Shown: positions 1 to 5,662 of the stretch, in pieces
How the letters are laid out: the number at the start of each line of letters is the position of its first letter
Numbering within the stretch: position 1 is the first letter of the stretch
Program-made: the position numbers and the translations under genes
Origin: Lentimicrobium sp.
GTDB taxonomy: Bacteria > Bacteroidota > Bacteroidia > Flavobacteriales > Flavobacteriaceae
Direction of reading: 5' to 3'
Assembly (NCBI GenBank): GCA_022758945.1
Contig: JAEMQE010000071.1
Coordinates: 1 to 13,168, forward strand
DNA: 13,168 bases
The notes under the pieces: model-generated
What the model saw: the letters and a program-made list of their open reading frames with translations, nothing else
What the model was told of the DNA's origin: nothing
The model's database searches: none

Positions 1-88
1 TGTAGGCGTTGCGACAACCGTCGCTGCAAAACTTTTTGTCTTCGCGACCCACAATCTTGTCTCCACATTCCAGGCAGGTTTTAGTCAT
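1..88 (-). CDS. Small zinc-ribbon protein, N-terminal part (runs off window)
   Basis: Reading the minus strand from an ATG at 88 gives 29 codons that run off the window edge. The peptide opens MTKTCLECGDKIVGRED and contains C5, C8, C21 and C25, a CxxC-x12-CxxxC pattern typical of a small treble-clef or zinc-ribbon domain that binds one zinc ion. Short proteins with this N-terminus are common and uncharacterised in Flavobacteriaceae (family knowledge). The start codon overlaps the TGA of the upstream YfiT-like gene by 4 nt (ATGA), so the two are probably cotranscribed and translationally coupled. The C-terminal part is not visible, so partner, size and function cannot be judged. It is too short and truncated to be found by a simple ORF scan. 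Confidence 0.75.
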   Translation of the reverse strand, partial: MTKTCLECGDKIVGREDKKFCSDGCRNAY

Positions 89-651
89 AGTTTTTCGTTT
101 TTCTTAAATTGGCCTTTGTTTACTAATGCTTGGTATATATGTGCCAAATGATGGTTGCAATGCCAAGCATAAAGCCCAATTATTTCGTCCAGACAAGATG
201 TTTTGTTGTTTGCCGGATGAATAAATTTTTTCTTTAATTCTTCTTTTCCAAAGGTTTTTAGAAGCAAAACCCAACGAGAATGCACCCCTTCAATTATTTG
301 AATGGATGGTAAAATGTTGTCTGAATTGCCGTCTGCGAGTTCTGCCCATTTTGCTTCTTCATACGGTTTTATGGTGGGAATATCTTCGGTCAAAGCCAGT
401 TTGAATCGTATAAAACTATTCATATGACTGTCGGCGCAATGATGTACCACTTGTTTTATGGACCAGCCATTTGGTCGATAAACCCAATTCAATTCTTCAA
501 CAGAAAGGGTTGAAGTTAGTTTTTTTATTTTAATTGGAAAATTTTGAATGACTTCTATCCAGATTTTCAAATCATTCTCTGCTATTGAATCTGGTTTTTG
601 AAATTTTCCTATCGGGAATTTTAGTTTTTCGAGATTGAAATCGTTTTCCAT
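85..651 (-). CDS. DinB/YfiT-type putative metal-dependent thiol (bacillithiol) transferase
   Basis: This encodes a 188-aa protein of the DinB superfamily, closest to the YfiT/BstA branch. Those proteins are four-helix bundles with a divalent metal held by three histidines, and some transfer bacillithiol to electrophiles (established family knowledge). Visible motifs are WSIKQVVHHCADSHMN near residues 63-78, followed by RFKLALTED, and WHCNHHLAHI near 163-172. The expected metal ligands are a His at 70/71 and the HxxxH pair at 167/171. An in-frame ATG lies at 684, but it falls inside a good TATATTTG promoter element (682-689), so I chose the ATG at 651, which gives MENDF and the family-like length. 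The gene overlaps the following zinc-ribbon gene by 4 nt. Transferase specificity is inferred; other DinB members are uncharacterised hydrolases. Confidence 0.82.
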   Translation of the reverse strand: MENDFNLEKLKFPIGKFQKPDSIAENDLKIWIEVIQNFPIKIKKLTSTLSVEELNWVYRPNGWSIKQVVHHCADSHMNSFIRFKLALTEDIPTIKPYEEAKWAELADGNSDNILPSIQIIEGVHSRWVLLLKTFGKEELKKKFIHPANNKTSCLDEIIGLYAWHCNHHLAHIYQALVNKGQFKKNEKL

Positions 652-660
652 TATTGTGGG

Positions 661-681
661 ATTAATTCTTTTAAAATTAAT
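661..681 (-). repeat. Inverted repeat directly after the YfiT promoter
   Basis: ATTAATT (661-667) and AATTAAT (675-681) form perfect 7-bp arms around a 7-nt spacer, beginning on the base next to the -7 element. In RNA it could form a weak A-U hairpin near the 5' end of the mRNA. In DNA it could be an operator. All-AT arms are likely to arise by chance in this genome, so confidence in a function is low. Confidence 0.35.
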
Positions 682-711
682 CAAATATAATAATTAATTT
701 CCATTTACAAA
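682..711 (-). promoter_or_regulatory. Bacteroidota-type promoter of the YfiT-like gene
   Basis: On the minus strand, TTTG (711-708) and TATATTTG (689-682) are separated by 18 nt. This matches the Bacteroidota sigma-ABfr pattern TTTG-N17..23-TAnnTTTG. The predicted start of transcription, about 675-678, lies about 25 nt before the ATG at 651. It also rules out the longer in-frame start at 684. Confidence 0.6.
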
Positions 712-730
712 CGGTTACAAATAGTTACAA
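705..730. repeat. Three TTACAA boxes with exact 10-bp period
   Basis: TTACAA occurs at 705-710, 715-720 and 725-730, so equivalent bases repeat every 10 bp, about one helical turn. The last two boxes carry a preceding G (GTTACAA), and CGGTT and AACCG flank this pair as short inverted arms. The array lies in the divergent gap between the YfiT-like gene and ssb. It overlaps the -33 region of the minus-strand promoter and extends upstream of it. Helical phasing suggests cooperative binding of a regulator, which is inference. Confidence 0.5.
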
Positions 731-775
731 CCGAAAGTAAGTAGTTATCTACCGAATAATTTTTTAGAGCTGTCG

Positions 776-783
776 CATCTTTG
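776..783 (+). promoter_or_regulatory. Possible ssb promoter -7 element
   Basis: CATCTTTG resembles TAnnTTTG with one mismatch and is followed by C, as in many flavobacterial promoters. No convincing TTTG is found 17-23 nt upstream; only a T run at 761-765 is present. It would give a leader of about 60 nt before the ssb ATG. Confidence 0.3.
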
Positions 784-786
784 CCC

Positions 787-812
787 TGTTGATTTGAACG
801 AACAATTCAACA
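787..812 (+). promoter_or_regulatory. 26-bp imperfect palindrome upstream of ssb
   Basis: TGTTGATTTG (787-796) and CAATTCAACA (803-812) are inverted copies with one mismatch around AACGAA. The palindrome begins 4 nt after the candidate -7 element, so it covers the expected transcription start. It could be an operator for a dimeric repressor or a hairpin at the 5' end of the ssb message. The sequence alone cannot separate these. Confidence 0.5.
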
Positions 813-845
813 AAATATATACTAACAATTTAAATTTTACACGCC

Positions 846-1178
846 ATGAATGCAATGAAAAACACAGTACAGTTAATTGGAAACGTAGGGAATGACCCAG
901 AAATCAAAACTTTTGACGGAGGACGAAAATTAGCCAATTTGACTATCGCTACAAACGATAGTTATAAAAATGACAAAGGAGAAAAAATTGAAACAACCGA
1001 ATGGCACAAAGTGGTTGCCTGGGGAAAAACTGCCGAAATCATCGAAAAATATGTGACCAAAGGTCTGCAAATCGCCATCGAAGGAAAATTGACACATAGA
1101 AGTTACGACGATAAAAACGGGGAAAAAAGATACATCACCGAAGTAGTTGTGAATGACGTGCTTCTTTTAGGGAAATAA
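846..1178 (+). CDS. ssb: Short single-stranded DNA-binding protein
   Basis: This is a 110-aa single OB-fold protein of the bacterial SSB family, which coats single-stranded DNA during replication, repair and recombination. Family signatures are VQLIGNVGNDPEIK (8-21), LANLTIATND (28-37), TTEWHKVVAWGKTAEI (49-64) and the GLQIAIEGKLTHRSYDD block (73-89) ending in a KRYITEVVV strand. The protein stops right after the OB fold (VNDVLLLGK). The flexible linker and acidic DDDIPF-type tip that recruits partner proteins in typical SSBs are absent. Many flavobacteria carry a longer SSB elsewhere, so this may be a second paralogue (inference). The start at 846 gives MNAMKN; the ATG at 855 is an alternative. 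A shared terminator follows, and the divergent YfiT-like gene lies upstream. Confidence 0.93.
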   Translation: MNAMKNTVQLIGNVGNDPEIKTFDGGRKLANLTIATNDSYKNDKGEKIETTEWHKVVAWGKTAEIIEKYVTKGLQIAIEGKLTHRSYDDKNGEKRYITEVVVNDVLLLGK

Positions 1179-1202
1179 ATCCAAGAAGGGTTTTTGAATT
1201 TT

Positions 1203-1231
1203 AAAAGGTTTCCGGAAACGGAAGCCTTTTT
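1203..1231. terminator. Bidirectional terminator shared by ssb and the CAT-like gene
   Basis: AAAAGGTTTCCG (1203-1214) and CGGAAGCCTTTT (1219-1230) form a 12-bp stem with one G-U pair and a GAAA tetraloop, followed by a T run on the plus strand. On the minus strand the same stem ends in TTTT, and the TAA of the convergent gene (1232-1230) overlaps its edge. It suits both converging transcripts. Confidence 0.88.
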
Positions 1232-1859
1232 ATTTATTCATTAATTCCTGAAAACAATCGACAAGTTGTCCCACGTGAAAACCATCCATCAAACCGTGAT
1301 GCACGTGAATTGACATCGACATTGTTCTTTTGCCGTTTTCGTCAACTGTCATTTTCCCAAAAGAAATTTTAGGGCAACTATCCGGGAAAGTATAACTTCT
1401 GGCGTGAGAAAGTGAGGTAAAATTGATCCAAGGAATTGCCGAAAAATGAATCACGTTTTCATTGGGAAATTCTCTGGTAAAAAGTCCCGGAGTATTTTTA
1501 ATTCTTTCGATTTCCTTGAAAGTGTTCTTTGTAAAAACTTCAAAATCTGGAGAATATTCAATCAATGAAAAACCAAAACTGGAATCGTCGCGCATTATCG
1601 TCGCCGAAACATCAATGGTGTCAAAAACATAAATTTTGTCATCAATTATTCGATAGCGAAAGGGTTCAATAGTATTTACAGCAACAATGGTTTTGTGCAA
1701 ATAATATACAAAAAAAGTAGTTTCCAGTAGTTTTGCATTTTTGTATGCTTTTGTGCAATCGATGGTTGTGGTAATCCCAAAAAAAGGTTCTTCCATTTGT
1801 TTGAAAAACAAAAAATGCTCTTTTCTAGGCCAGTTTTCTATATTTAAAAGAGATTTCAT
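1230..1859 (-). CDS. Chloramphenicol acetyltransferase-like (CatA-type) O-acetyltransferase
   Basis: This is a 209-aa protein of the type A chloramphenicol acetyltransferase fold, trimeric enzymes that move acetyl from acetyl-CoA to a hydroxyl (family knowledge). The active-site signature HHGLMDG is complete at 187-193, with H188 as the expected catalytic base. D192 and R12 (in NWPRKEHF) correspond to the structural Asp-Arg salt bridge of CAT. S149 in PWINFTSLS matches the Ser that stabilises the transition state. The length is close to the 213-219 residues of acquired enzymes, but several substrate-pocket positions differ from CAT(III), so activity on chloramphenicol is uncertain. Its ATG shares one base with the stop of the HAD gene upstream (TAATG), implying coupling. 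It looks like a resident chromosomal gene: composition is like its neighbours and no mobile element is nearby. Confidence 0.85.
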   Translation of the reverse strand: MKSLLNIENWPRKEHFLFFKQMEEPFFGITTTIDCTKAYKNAKLLETTFFVYYLHKTIVAVNTIEPFRYRIIDDKIYVFDTIDVSATIMRDDSSFGFSLIEYSPDFEVFTKNTFKEIERIKNTPGLFTREFPNENVIHFSAIPWINFTSLSHARSYTFPDSCPKISFGKMTVDENGKRTMSMSIHVHHGLMDGFHVGQLVDCFQELMNK

Positions 1860-2545
1860 TATTGTAATTTTTTCAAAACATCGGTCATTTTTTCGAAAGT
1901 GTAAAAGTTTTTGTGTTCTACTTTATAATCGATTCTTTCGTGTGCCCAAGTGGTATGAAAGGGAATATGAACAGCGTGTCCGCCAATGGCCAAAACCGGC
2001 AAAACATCCGATTTTAGGGAGTTGCCAATCATAAAAAATTCTGATGGTTGAATATCTAAACGTTTTAACAAATCGGAATAATCTTTTTCTTGCTTGTCGG
2101 CCATCACTTCGATATGGTGAAAATAATGTCCCAAACCAGAATCGTGTAACTTTCGACGTTGGTCTAATAAATCGCCTTTGGTGGCAACAACGAGTTTGTA
2201 TTTTCCGTGCAAAGCATCCAAAGTTTCTTCAACACCATCCAATAATTCAATGGGTTTTTCGAGCAAATCTTTGCCGTATTCTATGATTTTTTCAATGACT
2301 TCAACAGGAATGGTGTTGTTCGAAATTTTCATTGCCGCCTCAATCATCGAAAGAATGTAAGCTTTGATTCCGTAACCATAAATTTTCAAATTGTCGATTT
2401 CGACCTTAAAAAGTTCTTGAGAAATCCCTTGATGCGACAAATAATCACTCATCAAACCACAGAATTTTTGTTCCGTTTCCTGAAAATAAGGTTCGTTGAT
2501 AAATAAAGTATCATCAGCGTCGAAGGCAATTACTTTTAGGTTCAT
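1859..2545 (-). CDS. HAD-superfamily phosphatase-like hydrolase
   Basis: This is a 228-aa haloacid dehalogenase-superfamily protein with an alpha-helical cap (C1 type), which normally removes phosphate from small metabolites through a phospho-aspartate. Motif I is FDADDT (8-13) with nucleophile D9 and acid/base D11. Motif II is T122 in VVATKGD, motif III is a Lys in ADKQEKDY (K151 or K154), and motif IV is GNSLKSD (174-180) with D180 as a metal ligand. All catalytic positions are present. The cap region, roughly 20-100, is helical and does not reveal the substrate. The gene follows the aspartate kinase by a 74-nt gap containing a CCGCA-type repeat and overlaps the CAT-like gene by one base. 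No substrate can be named from sequence or context. Confidence 0.85.
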   Translation of the reverse strand: MNLKVIAFDADDTLFINEPYFQETEQKFCGLMSDYLSHQGISQELFKVEIDNLKIYGYGIKAYILSMIEAAMKISNNTIPVEVIEKIIEYGKDLLEKPIELLDGVEETLDALHGKYKLVVATKGDLLDQRRKLHDSGLGHYFHHIEVMADKQEKDYSDLLKRLDIQPSEFFMIGNSLKSDVLPVLAIGGHAVHIPFHTTWAHERIDYKVEHKNFYTFEKMTDVLKKLQ

Positions 2546-2557
2546 TTTTATTTATTT

Positions 2558-2600
2558 TACCGCAAACCCACAAATTTTAAAATCTGCGAATCTGCGGTTA
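2558..2600. repeat. ACCGCA/TGCGGT inverted repeat, degenerate intergenic element
   Basis: ACCGCA (2559-2564) and TGCGGT (2593-2598) face each other around an inner perfect palindrome ATTTTAAAAT (2574-2583). On the minus strand it reads AACCGCAGATTCGCAGATTTT, which resembles the short CGCA-rich repeats scattered between genes in Flavobacterium genomes (from memory). A related copy appears at 11287-11320. It lies between the aspartate kinase stop and the HAD start. Confidence 0.5.
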
Positions 2601-2619
2601 AATTATTTTTAATTTTTGG

Positions 2620-3876
2620 TTAACCCTCTATCGTTACAATCTGCATCGTTTCGCGGCTTACTTGTTTCAGTAAAACCGTTTTGTTGTGTTCGACAGTTTG
2701 TGCCGCTTTATCGTTAAAATGTCTAATGGTGTAAAGAGTCACATTCTCGTTATAATCAACTTTGAATTTCTTAGCTAAAATAGGATTTAAATTTTTAAAG
2801 TTTCCAAATTTGTCCTCCACACATACTGAAAAACTAATGGCAGAATTCTGAATCAGGTTTACTTTCAGTTTAAATTGGTGAAACAAAGCAAAGATTTCGC
2901 TGATGTTTTCTTCCATAATAAAAGAGAAATCTATAGAGGAAAGTGAAATCAAAAGTTGGTTTCTTTTGACAATAAAACTAGGAATTTGCCATTCTGAGTC
3001 AGAACCTTTGGAAACGCAAGTTCCAGGCAACATTGGGTTAATAAATGATTTTACATACAAAGGAATTTCCTTTTTTTGTAGCGGTTGCAAGGTTTTTGGG
3101 TGAATAACGGTTGCGCCATAAAAAGCCATTTCAATCGCTTCACGATACGAAATATGGCTTAACAAACTCGCATTTTCAAAATACCTTGGGTCGGCATTCA
3201 TCACGCCGGGAACGTCTTTCCAGATGGTTACGCTTTCGGCATTGAGGCAATATGCAAAAATTCCCGCGGTGTAATCGGAACCTTCACGACCTAAAGTTGT
3301 GGTGAAATTATTTTCATCAGAACCCAAAAATCCTTGGGTAATGTTCAACATTTTTTTCTTTACGTTTTTAGAAATATTTTTTTGGGTTAAATCCCAGTCT
3401 ACTTCCGCATCTCTATAATTCGAATTGGTTTTTATGAAGTTTCTAACGTCAAGCCATTGGGTTTTTATACCCATATAATTCATAAAATGACTCAAAATTG
3501 TAGTCGAAATCAATTCGCCATAACTTACGATTTGGTCATAGACAAAATTGTAATTTGGTGATTTGTTGTGCGCCAAGAAATATTCTAAATCTGAAAATTG
3601 AGTATTTACTGCCGCAAAAACTTCATTTTTTTCATCTTCGAATAAATCCAACAGGATTTGGTTGTGGTATTTTTTTACTTCTTGCACCGATGAATTCAAT
3701 TCTTCCGATTTCTCGAAATAGTTTTTTATCACCTCTTCAAGTGCATTTGTGGTTTTTCCCATTGCCGAAACCACCAATAATACATCCTCGTAACCCACTT
3801 TTTGTAAAACGTCATATACGTTTTTAATTCCTTCGGCATCTTTCACAGAAGCGCCACCAAATTTGAATACTCTCAT
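2620..3876 (-). CDS. Aspartate kinase (monofunctional)
   Basis: This 418-aa enzyme phosphorylates aspartate to aspartyl-4-phosphate, the first step toward lysine, threonine, methionine and diaminopimelate. The N-terminal amino-acid kinase domain (about 1-285) holds KFGGASV (5-11, with Ala where most have Thr), VVSAMGKTTNAL (35-46), GELIST (120-125), the TTLGREGSDYTA phosphate/substrate loop (193-204) and the WKDVPGVMNADPR nucleotide-binding stretch (219-231). The C-terminal part, about 300-418, corresponds to the ACT regulatory region. It is divergent, so the feedback effector cannot be predicted. The gene has no homoserine dehydrogenase part, so it is not a ThrA fusion. It is preceded by a GNAT gene 82 nt upstream on the same strand, with a CAGATTT tandem repeat in its leader. 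I leave the symbol blank because lysC or ask paralogue identity is not decidable here. Confidence 0.93.
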   Translation of the reverse strand: MRVFKFGGASVKDAEGIKNVYDVLQKVGYEDVLLVVSAMGKTTNALEEVIKNYFEKSEELNSSVQEVKKYHNQILLDLFEDEKNEVFAAVNTQFSDLEYFLAHNKSPNYNFVYDQIVSYGELISTTILSHFMNYMGIKTQWLDVRNFIKTNSNYRDAEVDWDLTQKNISKNVKKKMLNITQGFLGSDENNFTTTLGREGSDYTAGIFAYCLNAESVTIWKDVPGVMNADPRYFENASLLSHISYREAIEMAFYGATVIHPKTLQPLQKKEIPLYVKSFINPMLPGTCVSKGSDSEWQIPSFIVKRNQLLISLSSIDFSFIMEENISEIFALFHQFKLKVNLIQNSAISFSVCVEDKFGNFKNLNPILAKKFKVDYNENVTLYTIRHFNDKAAQTVEHNKTVLLKQVSRETMQIVTIEG

Positions 3877-3884
3877 TTAAAATT

Positions 3885-3905
3885 CAGATTTCAGATTTCA
3901 GATTT
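3885..3905. repeat. CAGATTT x3 perfect tandem repeat
   Basis: Three head-to-tail copies of CAGATTT (3885-3891, 3892-3898, 3899-3905) lie 9 nt upstream of the aspartate kinase ATG, in the leader on the minus strand (AAATCTG). Such 7-nt repeats are frequent between flavobacterial genes and may vary in copy number by slippage. An effect on aspartate kinase translation is possible but unproven. Confidence 0.8.
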
Positions 3906-3958
3906 ATGATTGAAGTTTGAAATTAGTTTATATATGTTTTCTATACTAATTTTTGATT

Positions 3959-4438
3959 TTATTTCAATTTATTTTCAACGAAATAGTTTATTGCCGCTTC
4001 GTCCATTTGTGCAACTCTCCATTCTTCTAAGACTTTTGCACCTGATTTTTCATAGAATTCGATTGCTGGCGTATTCCAGTCCAATACATTCCAGTCAATT
4101 CTTCGAACCTTGTCTTTTTTTGCCTGTTTGATGATTTCAGAATACAAGGCGTAACCCAATCCTGTGCCGCGCATTTTATCTTTTACCACTAAATCTTCCA
4201 AGTGAATTGTTTTTCCTTTCCAAGTAGAATAACGATAATAATACAAGGCAATCCCCACAATCTCCTTTTGAACTTCAGCAACAAAAACGTGAAATAACGG
4301 AACCGGACTAAAACCATCCCGAACTAAATCTTCAACGGTTACAAGAACAGCATTTGGCTCTTTTTCAAAATGGGCTAATTCTTGAATAAGCCCTAAAACG
4401 GCTTGCATATCTTCGGGATTTCCTTTTCTAATAATCAT
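3959..4438 (-). CDS. GNAT N-acetyltransferase, diamine/SSAT-like
   Basis: This is a 159-aa GCN5-related acetyltransferase. The acetyl-CoA pyrophosphate loop is RGTGLG (90-95), preceded by the IHLEDLVV strand (78-85). The C-terminal motif B reads WNVLDWNTPAIEFYEKSGA (116-134). The LEDL and VLDWNxPAIxFY signatures are those of the spermidine/diamine N1-acetyltransferase (SSAT) branch, so a small amine is a plausible substrate, though amino-acid or thialysine substrates are also known in that branch. It reads MIIRKGNPEDMQAVLGLI from its ATG, the usual GNAT start with an early beta strand. It is first in a minus-strand run with aspartate kinase, HAD and CAT-like genes, and is transcribed divergently from fbp. 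Substrate is inference; the fold is secure. Confidence 0.88.
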   Translation of the reverse strand: MIIRKGNPEDMQAVLGLIQELAHFEKEPNAVLVTVEDLVRDGFSPVPLFHVFVAEVQKEIVGIALYYYRYSTWKGKTIHLEDLVVKDKMRGTGLGYALYSEIIKQAKKDKVRRIDWNVLDWNTPAIEFYEKSGAKVLEEWRVAQMDEAAINYFVENKLK

Positions 4439-4475
4439 CGTTTTGTTTTTAATGGTTTTTTATTGTTCTAAATTT

Positions 4476-4508
4476 CTGTTTAAGGCACTAAAACACCTCT
4501 TTAAACAG
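4476..4508 (-). promoter_or_regulatory. Inverted repeat at the predicted 5' end of the GNAT transcript
   Basis: CTGTTTAA (4476-4483) and TTAAACAG (4501-4508) are perfect 8-bp inverted arms. With GG and CC just inside them, the minus-strand RNA could form a bulged stem of about 10 bp. The right arm touches the -7 element TATATTTG (4516-4509), so the hairpin would form the very start of the GNAT-aspartate kinase mRNA. An operator role is the alternative. Confidence 0.5.
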
Positions 4509-4516
4509 CAAATATA
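4509..4516 (-). promoter_or_regulatory. Promoter -7 element of the GNAT-aspartate kinase run
   Basis: On the minus strand TATATTTG matches TAnnTTTG exactly. A TTTG lies at 4533-4530, but the 13-nt spacing is shorter than the usual 17-23, so the -33 part is weak. Predicted leader to the GNAT ATG at 4438 is about 65 nt. Confidence 0.5.
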
Positions 4517-4568
4517 CAATAGTGATAAACAAAGTAAATAATATTCAAATCATTTTCACAAAAAATCC

Positions 4569-4576
4569 GATATTTG
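4569..4576 (+). promoter_or_regulatory. Probable fbp promoter -7 element
   Basis: GATATTTG is one base off TAnnTTTG and lies 30 nt before the fbp ATG. No clear TTTG is found at the expected upstream distance. It is divergent to the GNAT promoter, with about 50 bp between the two -7 elements. Confidence 0.4.
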
Positions 4577-4606
4577 TGACTTCAAACTAACTACAACGAT
4601 TTCGTA

Positions 4607-5626
4607 ATGGAAGAACGCAACAAAACATTAGGTGAATTTATCATCGAAAATCAAACCGCTTTTCAATATTCTTCAGGCGAATTATCCAGAATTATCAACT
4701 CGATTCGATTAGCGGCCAAAGTGGTCAACTACAAAGTGAATAAAGCTGGCTTAGTCGACATTGTTGGAGCGGTTGGCGCCCAAAATATTCAAGGTGAAGA
4801 TCAGCAAAAATTGGACGTTTATGCCAATGAAGTTTTTATACAAACTTTAATAAATCGCGAGATTGTTTGTGGGATTGCTTCCGAAGAAAATGATGATTTT
4901 ATAACCGTACAAGGTTCAGACAACAGCCATAACAATAAATATGTAGTTTTAATGGATCCGCTGGATGGCTCTTCAAATATAGACGTGAATGTTTCTGTGG
5001 GAACTATTTTTTCAGTTTTTAGAAGAATAACTCCTGTAGGAAGTCCGGTAACTTTAGAAGATTTTTTGCAACCCGGAATCAATCAGGTTGCCGCAGGATA
5101 TGTTATTTACGGCACATCAACGATGCTGGTTTATACGACTGGACACGGCGTAAATGGGTTTACATTAAATCCAGCCATTGGAACATTTTATTTGTCACAC
5201 CCAAAAATGGAATTTCCAAAAGATGGAAATATTTACTCCATAAACGAAGGAAATTATGTCCATTTTCCGCAAGGTGTGAAAGATTATATTAAGTATTGTC
5301 AGCTTGAAGAAGAAGAAAGGCCTTATACTTCAAGATACATAGGAAGTTTAGTTTCTGACATTCACAGAAATATGATAAAAGGGGGAATTTATTTGTACCC
5401 AACCAGTTCCAAAGCACCAAAAGGTAAATTGCGATTGCTTTATGAATGCAATCCAATGGCGTTTATTGTGGAGCAAGCCGGAGGAAAAGCATCGGATGGT
5501 TTTACAAGAATAATGGAAATTCAACCAACAGAATTGCACGAAAGAGCACCATTCTTTTGTGGCAGTAATAATATGGTTGAAAAAGCGGAAGATTTTATGC
5601 GATTAGCCAAGTTAAGTAAATACTAA
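4607..5626 (+). CDS. fbp: Fructose-1,6-bisphosphatase, class I
   Basis: This 339-aa cytoplasmic enzyme hydrolyses fructose-1,6-bisphosphate to fructose-6-phosphate, the committed step of gluconeogenesis. Class I signatures are present in order: GEDQQKLDVYANEVF (63-77), the metal-binding Glu pair in ASEEND (91-96), the active-site block VVLMDPLDGSSNIDVNVS (113-130) with D117 and D120, the SRYIGSLVSDIHRN substrate-binding segment, and GKLRLLYECNPMAFIVEQAGG near the C-terminus, whose Lys and Glu contact sugar phosphate and metal. Length matches the 330-340 residues of the family. The ATG at 4607 gives MEERNKTLGEFI, aligning with the usual N-terminal helix. It stands alone between a divergent promoter and a shared terminator. 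No allosteric AMP site assignment is attempted. Confidence 0.97.
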   Translation: MEERNKTLGEFIIENQTAFQYSSGELSRIINSIRLAAKVVNYKVNKAGLVDIVGAVGAQNIQGEDQQKLDVYANEVFIQTLINREIVCGIASEENDDFITVQGSDNSHNNKYVVLMDPLDGSSNIDVNVSVGTIFSVFRRITPVGSPVTLEDFLQPGINQVAAGYVIYGTSTMLVYTTGHGVNGFTLNPAIGTFYLSHPKMEFPKDGNIYSINEGNYVHFPQGVKDYIKYCQLEEEERPYTSRYIGSLVSDIHRNMIKGGIYLYPTSSKAPKGKLRLLYECNPMAFIVEQAGGKASDGFTRIMEIQPTELHERAPFFCGSNNMVEKAEDFMRLAKLSKY

Positions 5627-5633
5627 AGAAATT

Positions 5634-5662
5634 AAAAGCCCCCAAATTTGGGAGCTTTTTTT
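5634..5662. terminator. Bidirectional terminator shared by fbp and the TerB-like gene
   Basis: AAAAGCCCCCAAA (5634-5646) and TTTGGGAGCTTTT (5647-5659) are inverted arms with one C-A mismatch, followed by T's to 5662 on the plus strand and TTTT on the minus strand. The loop would be the central AATT. The TerB-like stop codon (5663-5661) overlaps its end. Confidence 0.85.

Noticed and set aside
652..684. Longer start for the YfiT-like gene (ATG at 684, 199 aa)
   Set aside because: That ATG lies inside the TATATTTG promoter element, so the mRNA would start downstream of it; the ATG at 651 gives a family-like N-terminus.
1230..1859. Acquired antibiotic-resistance cassette
   Set aside because: No insertion sequence, integron site or composition shift was seen, and the gene is tightly coupled to the HAD gene.
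1741..2034. Plus-strand ORF of 97 codons opposite the CAT-like and HAD genes
   Set aside because: It is antisense to two well-supported genes joined by TAATG, shows no family features and crosses their junction.
3885..3905. CAGATTT tandem copies as a CRISPR remnant
   Set aside because: The units are 7 nt with no spacers and no cas gene is present; this is a simple tandem repeat.
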